Below, in pieces: positions 27,353 through 36,268 of a DNA stretch of 64,000 nucleotides. The notes below the pieces were generated by a model. It was not told the origin of the DNA. It made no database searches and was given only the letters and a program-made list of their open reading frames with translations. Each line of letters opens with the position of its first letter. Within the stretch, counting starts at the first letter, position 1. The position numbers were made by a program, and so were the translations under genes. Source of the stretch: Nostoc sp. TCL240-02 (GTDB taxonomy: Bacteria; Cyanobacteriota; Cyanobacteriia; Cyanobacteriales; Nostocaceae); NCBI RefSeq assembly GCF_013343235.1, contig NZ_CP040094.1:256501-320500 (forward strand), read 5' to 3'.

Positions 27353-28363
27353 ATGGGCAAGCAACGTGTTCTTTCTGGAGTTCAACCAACGGGCAATTAC
27401 CATCTAGGCAACTACTTAGGAGCTATTCGCAACTGGGTAGAAGGTCAGAGTGAATACGAAAATTACCTCTTTGTGGCTGATTTGCACGCGATTACAGTAC
27501 CACACGACCCAACCCAGTTAGCAGCTGATACCTACACTCTTGCTGCTCTTTATCTAGCTTGTGGTCTTGATTTAAATCACTCCACCATCTTTGTACAATC
27601 TCACGTTTCAGCCCACAGTGAACTTACCTGGTTGCTCAACTGCATTACACCCCTAAACTGGCTGCAAGACATGATCCAGTTTAAGGAAAAAGCTGTTAAA
27701 CAGGGAGAAAATGTGAGTGCAGGTTTGTTGGATTACCCAGTCTTGATGGCAGCTGATATTTTGCTTTACCAAGCGGATAAAGTGCCAGTGGGTGAAGATC
27801 AAAAGCAACACTTGGAATTGACAAGGGATATTGCAGCTAGGTTAAACCACCAATTTGGTAAACCAGATCAACCAGTTCTGAAGTTACCAGACCCTTTGAT
27901 TCGTAAGGAAGGGGCAAGGGTGATGAGTTTAGCGGATGGTACACGCAAAATGTCGAAGTCCGATCCTTCAGAGTTAAGCCGAATCAGTTTGCTAGATTCA
28001 CCTGAACAGATTCAATACAAGATTAAGCGTTGTAAAACCGATCCGATTCGTGGGCTGACTTTCGACGATCCAGCACGTCCAGAGTGTAATAATTTGTTGA
28101 CGCTGTATACATTGCTTTCTGGAAAGAGAAAGGAAGATGTAGCAGTTGAGTGTCAGGATATGGGCTGGGGACAATTCAAGCCATTGTTGACGGATACAAT
28201 TATTGAGTCTCTGAAACCAATTCAAGAAAAATATCAGGCGGTAACGGCAGATAAAAGTTATTTGGAGTCTGTGTTACGGGATGGAGGCGAAAAAGCTAGA
28301 GCGATCGCAAATCAAACTTTATCACAAGTAAAAGCTGCTTTAGGCTATTCACTTCCTCTCTAA
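27353..28363 (+). CDS. trpS: Tryptophanyl-tRNA synthetase
   Basis: 336 aa, normal for bacterial TrpRS. Class I signatures: PTGNYHLGNYLGA (HIGH-like) and KMSKSDPS (KMSKS loop). DILLYQADKVPVGEDQKQHLELTRD lies between them, as expected. ATG 27353 is chosen over an in-frame TTG three codons earlier. Charges tRNA-Trp in the cytoplasm. A 59-bp gap separates it from the folate gene in the same direction. Confidence 0.96.
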   Translation: MGKQRVLSGVQPTGNYHLGNYLGAIRNWVEGQSEYENYLFVADLHAITVPHDPTQLAADTYTLAALYLACGLDLNHSTIFVQSHVSAHSELTWLLNCITPLNWLQDMIQFKEKAVKQGENVSAGLLDYPVLMAADILLYQADKVPVGEDQKQHLELTRDIAARLNHQFGKPDQPVLKLPDPLIRKEGARVMSLADGTRKMSKSDPSELSRISLLDSPEQIQYKIKRCKTDPIRGLTFDDPARPECNNLLTLYTLLSGKRKEDVAVECQDMGWGQFKPLLTDTIIESLKPIQEKYQAVTADKSYLESVLRDGGEKARAIANQTLSQVKAALGYSLPL

Positions 28364-28422
28364 GCTTTCGCTTTTAGGTGTGATTTGCTATACCATTTAA
28401 GAAACTTGAAATTCTTAATTTT

Positions 28423-29343
28423 ATGTATCACACCCATAGCCACACAGCCTTTCGCAGAGCTGTACAAGCAGGTGAATTTCTAGTTACTGCCGAGGTAGCA
28501 CCCCCGAAAGGGGGAAATCCAGCGCACATGATTCAAATGGCGGCGACTCTTAAGGGAAGGGTTCATGCTGTCAATGTTACTGATGGTAGCCGCGCTGTGT
28601 TACGGATGTCTTCGTTAATCGCGTCGGTGATTTTGTCGCAAAACGGTATAGAGCCGATTTGTCAAGTTGCTTGCCGCGATCGCAACCGCATTGGTTTACA
28701 AGCTGATTTAATGGGCGCTCATGCTTTAGGTATCCGTAATATTTTAGCTTTGACTGGCGACCCAGTAAAAGCAGGCGATCATCCAGATGCCAAAGCAGTG
28801 TTTGACTTAGAAGCAGTGCGACTGCTGCAACTAATTCGAAAGATGAATCAAGGTGTTGATTGTAATGAAAAACCTTTGACTGATGGAGCGCTAGATTTAT
28901 TTGTTGGTGCAGCAGTAGATCCGCAATGTAAAAGTTGGTCGGGTTTACAAAGTCGATTTGAACGGAAAATCGAAGCTGGAGCGCAGTTTTTTCAAAGTCA
29001 GTTGATTACCGATTTTGAGCGCCTAGAAAAGTTCATGGATACTATTGCCTCTGGTTATAAAAAACCAATTTTGGCAGGAATTTTTCTGTTGAAATCGGCA
29101 AAAAATGCTCAGTTTATTAATAGATGTGTTCCTGGTGTCAATATTCCCCAACATATTATTGATAGATTGGCAAAAGCCAAAGACCCTTTTGAGGAAGGGG
29201 TAAAAATTGCAGCCGAACAAGTGCAGATAGCACGGCAATTGTGTCAAGGTGTCCATCTAATGGCAGTAAAGCGGGAAGATGCGATCGCAACAATTTTAGA
29301 TTTGGCTGGGATTGCTCCAGTTAATCAGTTGGTATCAAAGTAA
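28423..29343 (+). CDS. Methylenetetrahydrofolate reductase-family protein
   Basis: 306 aa with the MetF TIM-barrel features: TAEVAPPKGGNPAHM near the start (the glutamate is the likely catalytic acid), VNVTDGSRAVLRMSS, ALGIRNILALTGDPVKAGDHP (the LxLTGDP FAD/folate loop) and FFQSQLITDFERLEKF. It would make 5-methyl-THF for methionine synthesis. In cyanobacteria these short MetF-like proteins are sometimes fused or partnered with other subunits; no partner is next to it. A good terminator follows. Confidence 0.85.
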   Translation: MYHTHSHTAFRRAVQAGEFLVTAEVAPPKGGNPAHMIQMAATLKGRVHAVNVTDGSRAVLRMSSLIASVILSQNGIEPICQVACRDRNRIGLQADLMGAHALGIRNILALTGDPVKAGDHPDAKAVFDLEAVRLLQLIRKMNQGVDCNEKPLTDGALDLFVGAAVDPQCKSWSGLQSRFERKIEAGAQFFQSQLITDFERLEKFMDTIASGYKKPILAGIFLLKSAKNAQFINRCVPGVNIPQHIIDRLAKAKDPFEEGVKIAAEQVQIARQLCQGVHLMAVKREDAIATILDLAGIAPVNQLVSK

Positions 29344-29365
29344 ATTAAATAATGGATTTTTTATG

Positions 29366-29395
29366 AAAGCAGATGAATGTTAATCTGCTTTTTTT
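29366..29395 (+). terminator. Rho-independent terminator after the MetF-like gene
   Basis: AAAGCAGAT (29366-29374), 8-nt loop, ATCTGCTTT (29383-29391), then a T run. Confidence 0.85.
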
Positions 29396-29468
29396 CATGC
29401 AGAATCAGACATATATACACTATTTTTGATAAACTTTGGATATCCAATTTCCGCTTGACTAAATCCAA

Positions 29469-30305
29469 GTGCAAACTGACAAAATATTTTATAGCTTATT
29501 TGAATCTTTCCCTAGCATATTTTTTGCAATAATTGGCGATAAGACTGTCAACGCCAACGCTTATGAATTTGTCTCTGTCGAACTTAAAGAAACTGCTTTT
29601 CGGATTGATGGGGTATTCATACCCACAACTGAAACCACAAATCAACCACTCTACCTTGTTGAAGTCCAGTTTCAATTAGACCCGACTTTTTATAGACGCT
29701 TCTTTGCCGAAATCTTTCTTTACTTGCGTCAAAACGAATCAGTCAATTTTTGGCGTGCTGTCGTCATCTATCCACAACGAAGTTTAGATCCAAGCGATCG
29801 CCTACCGTATCAATCGCTGCTAAACAGTTCACAAGTACAACGCATTTATCTAGATGAATTAGATACGGCGGAGAACTCACTTCAAGTTGCGATCGTTAAA
29901 TTAATTATCGAAAGCGAAGAGACAGCCATTGACAAAGGTAGAGAATTAATTTTACAAGCAAAACAAGAACTAGCAGATGAAGCAACCAGGAAGCAAATTG
30001 TAGAATTGATAGAGACTATCCTGTTGTACAAATTTACCCGGTTAAGCCGAGAGGAGTTAGCAGAAATGTTGGGTATAGACGACGAATTCAAAAAGACAAG
30101 GATGTATCAATCTATCAAGCAAGATGGCTTGGAGGAAGGTAGACAAGAAGGTAGACAAGAAGGTAGACAAGAAGGTAGACAAGAAGCTAAATTAGAAGCT
30201 ATTCCCCGGTTATTGGGATTGGGGTTGAGTATGGAACAAGTGGCGGTAGCTCTCGATTTGACACTGACACAAGTACAGCAAGCAGCCCAGAATCAGTCTG
30301 GCTGA
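29469..30305 (+). CDS. Rpn/DUF2887-type PD-(D/E)XK nuclease family protein
   Basis: 278 aa from GTG 29469. N-terminal region DKIFYSLFESFPSIFFAIIG, then RIDGVFIPTTE and LYLVEVQFQLDPTFYRRFFAE: the D...ExQ pattern of the PD-(D/E)XK fold used by recombination-promoting Rpn nucleases. The middle is helical (LSREELAEMLGIDDEFKKTRMYQSI). Four tandem GRQE units follow, then a short helical tail with an HTH-like QVAVALDLTLTQVQQA. Such proteins often occur in many copies in cyanobacteria and behave like selfish or horizontally spread genes. DNA cleavage is inferred from the family. Confidence 0.75.
   Translation: MQTDKIFYSLFESFPSIFFAIIGDKTVNANAYEFVSVELKETAFRIDGVFIPTTETTNQPLYLVEVQFQLDPTFYRRFFAEIFLYLRQNESVNFWRAVVIYPQRSLDPSDRLPYQSLLNSSQVQRIYLDELDTAENSLQVAIVKLIIESEETAIDKGRELILQAKQELADEATRKQIVELIETILLYKFTRLSREELAEMLGIDDEFKKTRMYQSIKQDGLEEGRQEGRQEGRQEGRQEAKLEAIPRLLGLGLSMEQVAVALDLTLTQVQQAAQNQSG
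30138..30185 (+). repeat. Four perfect 12-bp tandem repeats inside the Rpn-like gene
   Basis: GGTAGACAAGAA repeats four times without a mismatch, encoding GRQE x4. Copy changes keep frame. The linker joins the nuclease part to the C-terminal helical part. Confidence 0.95.
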
Positions 30306-30366
30306 TAGTGGGCGCTAGCTGAGTATTGCGCTTTATCTCTGGAAAGAAACACTGTGCTATATATTT

Positions 30367-30924
30367 CTATCCAAGAGGTTGATTATCATCACATTGATGT
30401 GAATATTGGAATTCAAACTCATCATTTTGCCGTTCCCTACCTCCTTTATACACAACCGGACAAAGCTTAGTGTTCGCGCTCATACAATCCATGTGTGGAG
30501 TCTTCGCACACACCACGAGTAGTCCACCTAGAACAAATAACAAACCACAAATTGCAAGCGTATTAACCCAAGAAATTTCCAGCGCTCCGTGAACTACTAT
30601 TTCTCGCAGTAGAGATACAATTGTTACCTCAACGGCTACTCCCACAGAGATACTATGTTCTTGCAAGTAGACCATTAATAGCCGAAATAACTCGACTAAA
30701 ATTAACACAAATAGTATTTTTGCAGTCACGTGTTTATAGTCTAGTGGCTGCGTGAGGGCGATCGCTATCCCCCACAATTGGATCAGCATGACGGCGAACA
30801 AACCCAAACACAAGACAATCACAATTAAGTCTTGAAAGGCTTCCATGTTGCGAACAATTGAGTGCCGATCAAGCCAGCGATCGCTAAATAAAAATCGACT
30901 TTTCTGGCGCTTTTGCATGTACAT
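30367..30924 (-). CDS. psiE: PsiE-family phosphate-starvation-inducible membrane protein
   Basis: 185 aa. After a basic N-terminus come four hydrophobic segments with the PsiE pattern: AFQDLIVIVLCLGLFAVMLI, ILFVLILVELFRLLMVYL, QEHSISVGVAVEVTIVSLLREIVV and LAICGLLFVLGGLLVV. The C-terminal 40 residues are hydrophilic. ATG 30924, with another ATG two codons later. No Pho box was seen upstream, so Pho control is not supported here despite the family name. Inner-membrane protein of unknown biochemical role. Confidence 0.8.
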   Translation of the reverse strand: MYMQKRQKSRFLFSDRWLDRHSIVRNMEAFQDLIVIVLCLGLFAVMLIQLWGIAIALTQPLDYKHVTAKILFVLILVELFRLLMVYLQEHSISVGVAVEVTIVSLLREIVVHGALEISWVNTLAICGLLFVLGGLLVVCAKTPHMDCMSANTKLCPVVYKGGRERQNDEFEFQYSHQCDDNQPLG

Positions 30925-31004
30925 TTTCCAATCGGGACAAGTTCAGACAACACCAGCGAGTCAGCCCAATAGTTTTATGTTATGCAATATTAAGCGTTTG
31001 CGCC

Positions 31005-31925
31005 TCAGCGAGGTTTGTAATTTAAATTTTGTGCTTGTTGCAACAATTGCTCGGCATTTTTCGCCCACTGAGGATTCTTCTGAGCATTATATAAATCTCT
31101 AGCAAATTGCAATACTTGTACTGCATCTTTATATTGCTTTAACTGCATAAAAACTAACCCTGCACCATAATAAGCATTGGGATAGTTAGAGTTAGCTTCG
31201 GCTGATTTTCTAAAAGCCTCTAATGCTTCTTGTAACTTGTTTTGCTGAAACCAAATTGAGCCGAGATTGTAGTAAGCTTCTGGATATTTCAGATTAATTT
31301 TTACTGCCTGATTAAAGGCATCCCTTGCTTGATCCAGTTTGCCTTGTTGGAGATAACACATCCCTATATGGTAAGGAGGTTCTGGTGCATTTTTGCTATA
31401 TTCTATGGCTTTTTTAAAAGATGCGATCGCTTTTTGACAATCTCCTTGCTGCTCTCTTACTAACCCAAAATTATAGTGGGCAAATCCTAATTTTGGATCG
31501 AGTTCTAACGCTCGTTGCAAATAATCGTTAGCTAACTGTAAATTATTGCCTTCTAATAGCGCACCACCTAAATTAGCAAAAGCTGGAGCAAACTTAGGAT
31601 CGGCTTGCGTCGCTCGATAAAATGCGTCCGCAGAGGGTTGTAATTGTCCTGTTTGTCGGTATGCTAGCCCTAAATTATAGTAGGCTGGTGCTAATGTTGG
31701 ATCTAACTTGGCTGCTTGTTTAAAGGCTGCGATCGCATCTTGTACTTTGCCCGCCTGAATTGCCTGTAAACCTTGGTTTAGCCAGTCTATGGCTGTTTTT
31801 CCATTAGATTGTGCCAGCTTTGAAGGGACAGATCCAGAGAGAGAAAGACAAGGGGAGGGAATGCTAACAACCAACATCAAACTTACTAACCCTGCTATGG
31901 GATATATAGAAAATGATAATCTCAT
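31005..31925 (-). CDS. Exported tetratricopeptide-repeat protein
   Basis: 306 aa from ATG 31925; a GTG seven codons earlier is possible. N-terminal signal sequence (FSIYPIAGLVSLMLVVSI, then SPCLSLS: the Cys could be a lipobox, but its -3 to -1 context is IPSP and therefore weak). Then about seven TPR units from residue 45 to 300, each with the W/LG/Y-A/F-P pattern, for example FKQAAKLDPTLAPAYYNLGLAY. A periplasmic protein-interaction scaffold is expected. Partner unknown. Confidence 0.85.
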   Translation of the reverse strand: MRLSFSIYPIAGLVSLMLVVSIPSPCLSLSGSVPSKLAQSNGKTAIDWLNQGLQAIQAGKVQDAIAAFKQAAKLDPTLAPAYYNLGLAYRQTGQLQPSADAFYRATQADPKFAPAFANLGGALLEGNNLQLANDYLQRALELDPKLGFAHYNFGLVREQQGDCQKAIASFKKAIEYSKNAPEPPYHIGMCYLQQGKLDQARDAFNQAVKINLKYPEAYYNLGSIWFQQNKLQEALEAFRKSAEANSNYPNAYYGAGLVFMQLKQYKDAVQVLQFARDLYNAQKNPQWAKNAEQLLQQAQNLNYKPR

Positions 31926-32383
31926 TGATTTTCTGATTCGCAACACTTTCAGTTAAATTTACTTCATAAAAAGTTATTTACAAAAATTTTAGATTCGCTA
32001 TTAATCTTTACTAAGATTAACTTTTATTAAGCTAAATCTTACAACAGGCTACAATTTTTTTAACTTTCGATTAAAAGAAGGATAATAACAAATTAAAGAA
32101 GGGTAATTTTGACTCCAGAGAACAATTTTTTTATCAATATAGAATTCAGGAGTCAGGAGCCAGAATAATGCCTCCGGCACGCTCCGCGAACAGAATGAAT
32201 TCTGTACAACTGGCGGATTAATAAATCGGTTTAAGACGCTCGCGGATTAGCTACTGTCAAGATTTATGAATCCTGTTAGCGCATAGCTAAGGTTTAGCTC
32301 ATTCAGAATAGCTGGATTCTTCTTCAACCATTGATATATACGGAATCATGCGGTTATAAAAGACTTACCGCAAGGAGGATTTT
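31926..32383. other. Divergent intergenic region before the EF-G-like gene
   Basis: Holds the second copy of AGAATTCAGGAGTCA (32141-32155), followed by AGGAGCCAGAA, CCTCCGGCACGCTCCGCGAA and the palindrome CAGAATGAATTCTG (32191-32204): a dispersed-repeat cluster. AAGGAGG at 32372-32378, five bases before the EF-G-like ATG, is an unusually strong ribosome site for this window. Confidence 0.6.
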
Positions 32384-34432
32384 ATGAACGAAAAAGTAAA
32401 ATCGGGTTCGCGGAATGTTGCAATTGTCGGGCCTTATTTAAGTGGAAAAACCACTTTACTAGAAAGCTTGTTATTTGTCACAGGGGCAATTTCTCGTAAA
32501 GGCAGCGTTAAAGACAGCAATACAGTGGGAGATAGTGCTGCCGAGTCGCGCGATCGCCATATGAGTGTAGAAGTCAGCGCCGCTAGCACTGAGTATAACG
32601 GCATTCGCTTCACTTTTATTGACTGTCCGGGAAGCGTAGAATTTGCCCAAGAAACGTACAATGCTTTAATCGGAGTGGATGCGGCAATTGTAGTTTGCGA
32701 ACCCATCCGCGAGCGAGTCCTCACCCTAGCCCCTCTATTTAAATTCCTGGATGATTGGGAAATTCCCCACCTCGTCTTCGTCAACAAAATGGATCGGGCA
32801 AATATTCACGTCCTAGAAACGTTACACGCCCTAAAAGCAGTATCTAGCCGTCCTTTAGTAGCGCATCAATTTCCCATCACGAACGGGGAACAACTCACCG
32901 GCTTTATCGATATGGTGAGTGAACAGGCATATAAATATCACCCAGGCGCACCTGCTGACCCCATCCCCTTCCCCGAAAGTTTAAAAGAAGAAGAACATAA
33001 AGCACGGGCAGAAATGCTCGAAGCTTTAGCAAATTTTGACGATCATTTACTCGAAGAACTTTTAGAAGACATCGAACCACCCCAAGAGGAAATCCTTAAA
33101 GATTTAAAAATGGAATTAGGGGCAGATTTAGTAGTCCCCGTTTTCTTTGGTGTGGCAGAACAAGATTATGGTGTTAGACCTCTATTAGAAGCCTTGTTAC
33201 GGGAAGCGCCTGAACCAGAAACTACAGCAGAACGTCGTTTAAAAAACATAAAAGGTGATACACCTCTAGCACAGGTATTAAAAACTTACTACACTCCCCA
33301 AGGTGGCAAACTCTCTCTCGTGCGTGTTTGGCAGGGCAAATTAACTGATGGCATTGTCCTCAATGGCATTCGTACTGGTGGAATTTACCGCCTTGTAGGA
33401 CAACAACAGCAGTTTGTTAACCAAGCTAATGCTGGTGAAATTGTTGCATTGAGCCGTTTAGAAGGAATCAAGACAGGTGATACAATTTCTATAGAACAGC
33501 AGTCTGCAATAGAATTACCCAAAGCCGCACAGTTGGAACCTGTGTATGCCCTCGCCATTACACCAGAAAAGCGCAACGATGAAGTAAAACTCAGTAGTGC
33601 TATTAACAAGTTGTTAGAAGAAGACTCCTCACTTGCTTGGGAACAACACGGCGATACTCACGAAGTAATCCTGTGGGGTCAAGGCGAGATTCATTTACAA
33701 GTCACCTTAGACAGACTGCGCCGCAAATATAACTTACCGATGACAACCCATTTACCGCAAGTGCCTTACAAAGAAACCATTCGCAAAACAGTGGCTTCAG
33801 TTCATGGGCGCTACAAGCACCAAAGCGGTGGTCATGGACAGTTTGGTGATGTTTTTCTCGATATCAAGCCTTTACCACGCGGTACAGGGTTCAACTTTAA
33901 TGAAACCATTGTCGGCGGCGTGGTTCCCAAACAGTACATTCCTGGGGTGGAAATGGGCGTGCGAGAATTTCTCACACATGGGCCTTTGGGCTTCCCAATA
34001 GTCGATTTGGCGGTAACTCTGACTAATGGTTCCTATCACAACGTTGACAGTTCCGAACAAGCCTTTAAGCAAGCTGCGCGATTAGCAATGCAAACGGGGA
34101 TACCCCAAGCAGAACCTACCCTGTTAGAACCAATTCTGCGCGTGGAAGTGACTACACCGAGCGAATTTACCTCCAAGGTGCTGCAACTTTTGAGTGGTAG
34201 ACGGGGGCAAATTTTAGGCTATGAAGGCAGAAACGATTGGCAAGGCTGGGATAATGTTTCGGCATACTTGCCACAAGCAGAGATGCAAAACTTTATTGTA
34301 GAACTGCGATCGCTCACTCTCGGCGTTGGTTCCTTCCATTGGGAATATGACCATCTCCAGGAAGTGCCGGAAAAACTTGCTGAACGCGTCATTCACAGCA
34401 ATGGCAATAGTGGTAATGGCAACGGCAAGTAA
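32384..34432 (+). CDS. Elongation factor G-like translational GTPase
   Basis: 682 aa, near EF-G length. G1 is VGPYLSGKTTLLESLL (GxxxxGKT), G3 is DCPG, G4 is NKMD; the switch I Thr sits in a shortened segment compared with canonical EF-G. Domains II (about 290-375), III-V (about 390-660: LSSAINKLLEEDSSL, GEIHLQVTLDRLRRKY, GVEMGVREFLTHGPLGFP, VTTPSEFTSKVLQLLSGRRGQILGYE) follow in the EF-G order. The C-terminus ends in a glycine/asparagine tail (GNSGNGNGK). This is the EF-G-like paralogue clade, not the str-operon FusA; the role may be stress or ribosome rescue, which is inference. A diverged copy of its 3' end occurs at 40028. Confidence 0.88.
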   Translation: MNEKVKSGSRNVAIVGPYLSGKTTLLESLLFVTGAISRKGSVKDSNTVGDSAAESRDRHMSVEVSAASTEYNGIRFTFIDCPGSVEFAQETYNALIGVDAAIVVCEPIRERVLTLAPLFKFLDDWEIPHLVFVNKMDRANIHVLETLHALKAVSSRPLVAHQFPITNGEQLTGFIDMVSEQAYKYHPGAPADPIPFPESLKEEEHKARAEMLEALANFDDHLLEELLEDIEPPQEEILKDLKMELGADLVVPVFFGVAEQDYGVRPLLEALLREAPEPETTAERRLKNIKGDTPLAQVLKTYYTPQGGKLSLVRVWQGKLTDGIVLNGIRTGGIYRLVGQQQQFVNQANAGEIVALSRLEGIKTGDTISIEQQSAIELPKAAQLEPVYALAITPEKRNDEVKLSSAINKLLEEDSSLAWEQHGDTHEVILWGQGEIHLQVTLDRLRRKYNLPMTTHLPQVPYKETIRKTVASVHGRYKHQSGGHGQFGDVFLDIKPLPRGTGFNFNETIVGGVVPKQYIPGVEMGVREFLTHGPLGFPIVDLAVTLTNGSYHNVDSSEQAFKQAARLAMQTGIPQAEPTLLEPILRVEVTTPSEFTSKVLQLLSGRRGQILGYEGRNDWQGWDNVSAYLPQAEMQNFIVELRSLTLGVGSFHWEYDHLQEVPEKLAERVIHSNGNSGNGNGK

Positions 34433-34452
34433 TTTTGGATTTGTCTGAAATC

Positions 34453-34486
34453 AAAGCCCTGCACTTAAAGATGCGGGGCTTTTTAT
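34453..34486 (+). terminator. Terminator of the EF-G-like gene
   Basis: AAAGCCCTGC (34453-34462), 10-nt loop, GCGGGGCTTT (34473-34482), one T-G pair, then TTTA. It abuts the ancestral stop codon of the convergent IS-split gene. Confidence 0.8.
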
Positions 34487-34523
34487 TAATGAATATTTAA
34501 TACGCTTTGAAGGTGCTGTTGAA

Positions 34524-36220
34524 CCCACATTCCGCAGGTATATCAGGTGAGAAGATAATATTTTCGGCAAGGCGCACCAAGAAATTGGAGAATCCATCGT
34601 CGTTCGTCAGTAAGATTGGTAATGTGTTGAAAGCCAGCGATCGTTACCAGATGAATCGACATGAAACATTGAAACACCCACCGCATCGTAGGAGAGGCAG
34701 TTGGTTTACCCAATTGATTGTTGATGGTTTGTTTTGCTTGAGCTAGAGCTTGGCGTAACGCCCGTTGTCCCAAAGTGTAAACTAACAAGCATAGACCCAT
34801 GACCATTGCTAAAGCAGCAACACGTTCTTTCGAGTTGAGAAAAACACTGCTGGTAAAAAATAAAGGGTCTTTGAGAAAACGAAAACCACGCTCAGTAGAT
34901 TGCTGGGCTTTGTACTGCTTGAGTAAGTCATCATTGCTCAATTGTTGAGCATCAAGAACATTGGTAGCCAAAATAAAACGCCCGGCTCGTTGTTTTTCAG
35001 TGGCAATTGCTAGCTCGTTAGGTACAACAGTCGCACGAATTTGATAGTAACACTGTTGTGGTTGAGCATCTTTACGTGGTCTGCCTGATTTGGCATGGCG
35101 TTTGTGTTCGATAATTTCTAGTTCAGCAAGTTCATGAAAGCGTTGCTGAGTCTCAAAACGCCCTGAAGCCTGTATCGCGTCTGCGGCACAAGCAAATTCT
35201 TGTTGTGACAACTGTCGCAGTTGAGATTGTGCTTGTTGGAGGTGCTTAGTCAGACGTTTTTCCAGTTGCTTTAAATCTGCTGCGGCACGAGCTTCACTTT
35301 CCACCACTAGCCAACGCTGTTTGACTCCACCATAATCGCAGCAACACTCTGCTATTCGGTAGCCTGTGACTATGCTATCCACAAAAGCTTCCTGACTCAT
35401 TTTCTCCAAGAGTAATTGGGCAGTAGTCAGTGTGGCTGGAACTCGTGATAGCCATCGCAAAGAATCCATTTGTTTAAGATTGCCTTCGGTGTAGAGTGCT
35501 GCATCCGCTACAAACAAAGCATCTATTTCCCATTGGTGACGAAATTCTTTCAAGATTTGAGCAAACACGGCTGAGTCGGCTTCATTCCCATCTGCCACTC
35601 TTAGATTTAGATATAGAGGAATATCCCCGTCTCCACTGCACATCAGGTCTACAATAAACTGTTTCAGGTCTGGTCGATGATCTCTTGAGTATCCTTTTGT
35701 GATTGTTATCTCTCTTGGCTTGCCTGAACCTTCTGTTGAGTTGTTGGTATATTCTCCATGCACATGAAACGAACTTGAATCCAAGTGTAAACTGTCCTTT
35801 TCCACCCCAAACTTCTTGGCTGCTGCCAGTGCTACTGTCACAAATACTTGTGTTAATCCCGCTTCATACAGTTTGTCCAAGACTCTGCCCAAGCGGTCAT
35901 CATTCAAGTGTTCTGGACTTATACCTTCCCCTAGTAAATGCTCTGTGGCTTTGCCTACAAAGAACTTCTCAAATAGGTATAGTGGCGCACTTACTAAACC
36001 CAAGCCATTGAGAATCATTGCTTTGACTGCTTGACCTGAACTGACTATTTCTTGGTGATGTGTTCCCAGTATTTGGTTGATTTGCTCTACCAAACACATT
36101 TGATCAATAATCCCTGCCACTATCCCACAGTGGTCAATATCTTGTACTCTTATTTCTGATACTGATGGTGTCATTCATCAAAAATACCATTGATCTCCTC
36201 TCTTACCTGCGGAATGTAGG
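34524..36220 (-). mobile_element. IS1634-type insertion sequence, complete
   Basis: 1,697 bp. Terminal inverted repeats CCCACATTCCGCAGGTA (34524-34540) and, inverted, CCTACATTCCGCAGGTA (36204-36220): 16 of 17 match. Both sides carry the 6-bp direct repeat GTTGAA (34518-34523 and 36221-36226), taken as the target duplication. One intact transposase fills the element. It interrupts a host gene (see pseudogene at 37297). Confidence 0.85.
34543..36174 (-). CDS. IS1634-family (IS4-superfamily) DDE transposase
   Basis: 543 aa and apparently intact. N-terminal DUF4277-like segment (HCGIVAGIIDQMCLVEQINQ), the first catalytic Asp in SLHLDSSSFHVHG, the second in ALFVADAALYTE, the Glu in ERGFRFLKDPLFF, with the YREK-like region modified as in IS1634. 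The start MTPSVSEIR lies 30 bp inside the right repeat and the stop 19 bp inside the left. Confidence 0.9.
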   Translation of the reverse strand: MTPSVSEIRVQDIDHCGIVAGIIDQMCLVEQINQILGTHHQEIVSSGQAVKAMILNGLGLVSAPLYLFEKFFVGKATEHLLGEGISPEHLNDDRLGRVLDKLYEAGLTQVFVTVALAAAKKFGVEKDSLHLDSSSFHVHGEYTNNSTEGSGKPREITITKGYSRDHRPDLKQFIVDLMCSGDGDIPLYLNLRVADGNEADSAVFAQILKEFRHQWEIDALFVADAALYTEGNLKQMDSLRWLSRVPATLTTAQLLLEKMSQEAFVDSIVTGYRIAECCCDYGGVKQRWLVVESEARAAADLKQLEKRLTKHLQQAQSQLRQLSQQEFACAADAIQASGRFETQQRFHELAELEIIEHKRHAKSGRPRKDAQPQQCYYQIRATVVPNELAIATEKQRAGRFILATNVLDAQQLSNDDLLKQYKAQQSTERGFRFLKDPLFFTSSVFLNSKERVAALAMVMGLCLLVYTLGQRALRQALAQAKQTINNQLGKPTASPTMRWVFQCFMSIHLVTIAGFQHITNLTDERRWILQFLGAPCRKYYLLT

Positions 36221-36268
36221 GTTGAAACGCTAATCCTTCTGTACTCCACCGTTCTTGGAATGCTTGTA

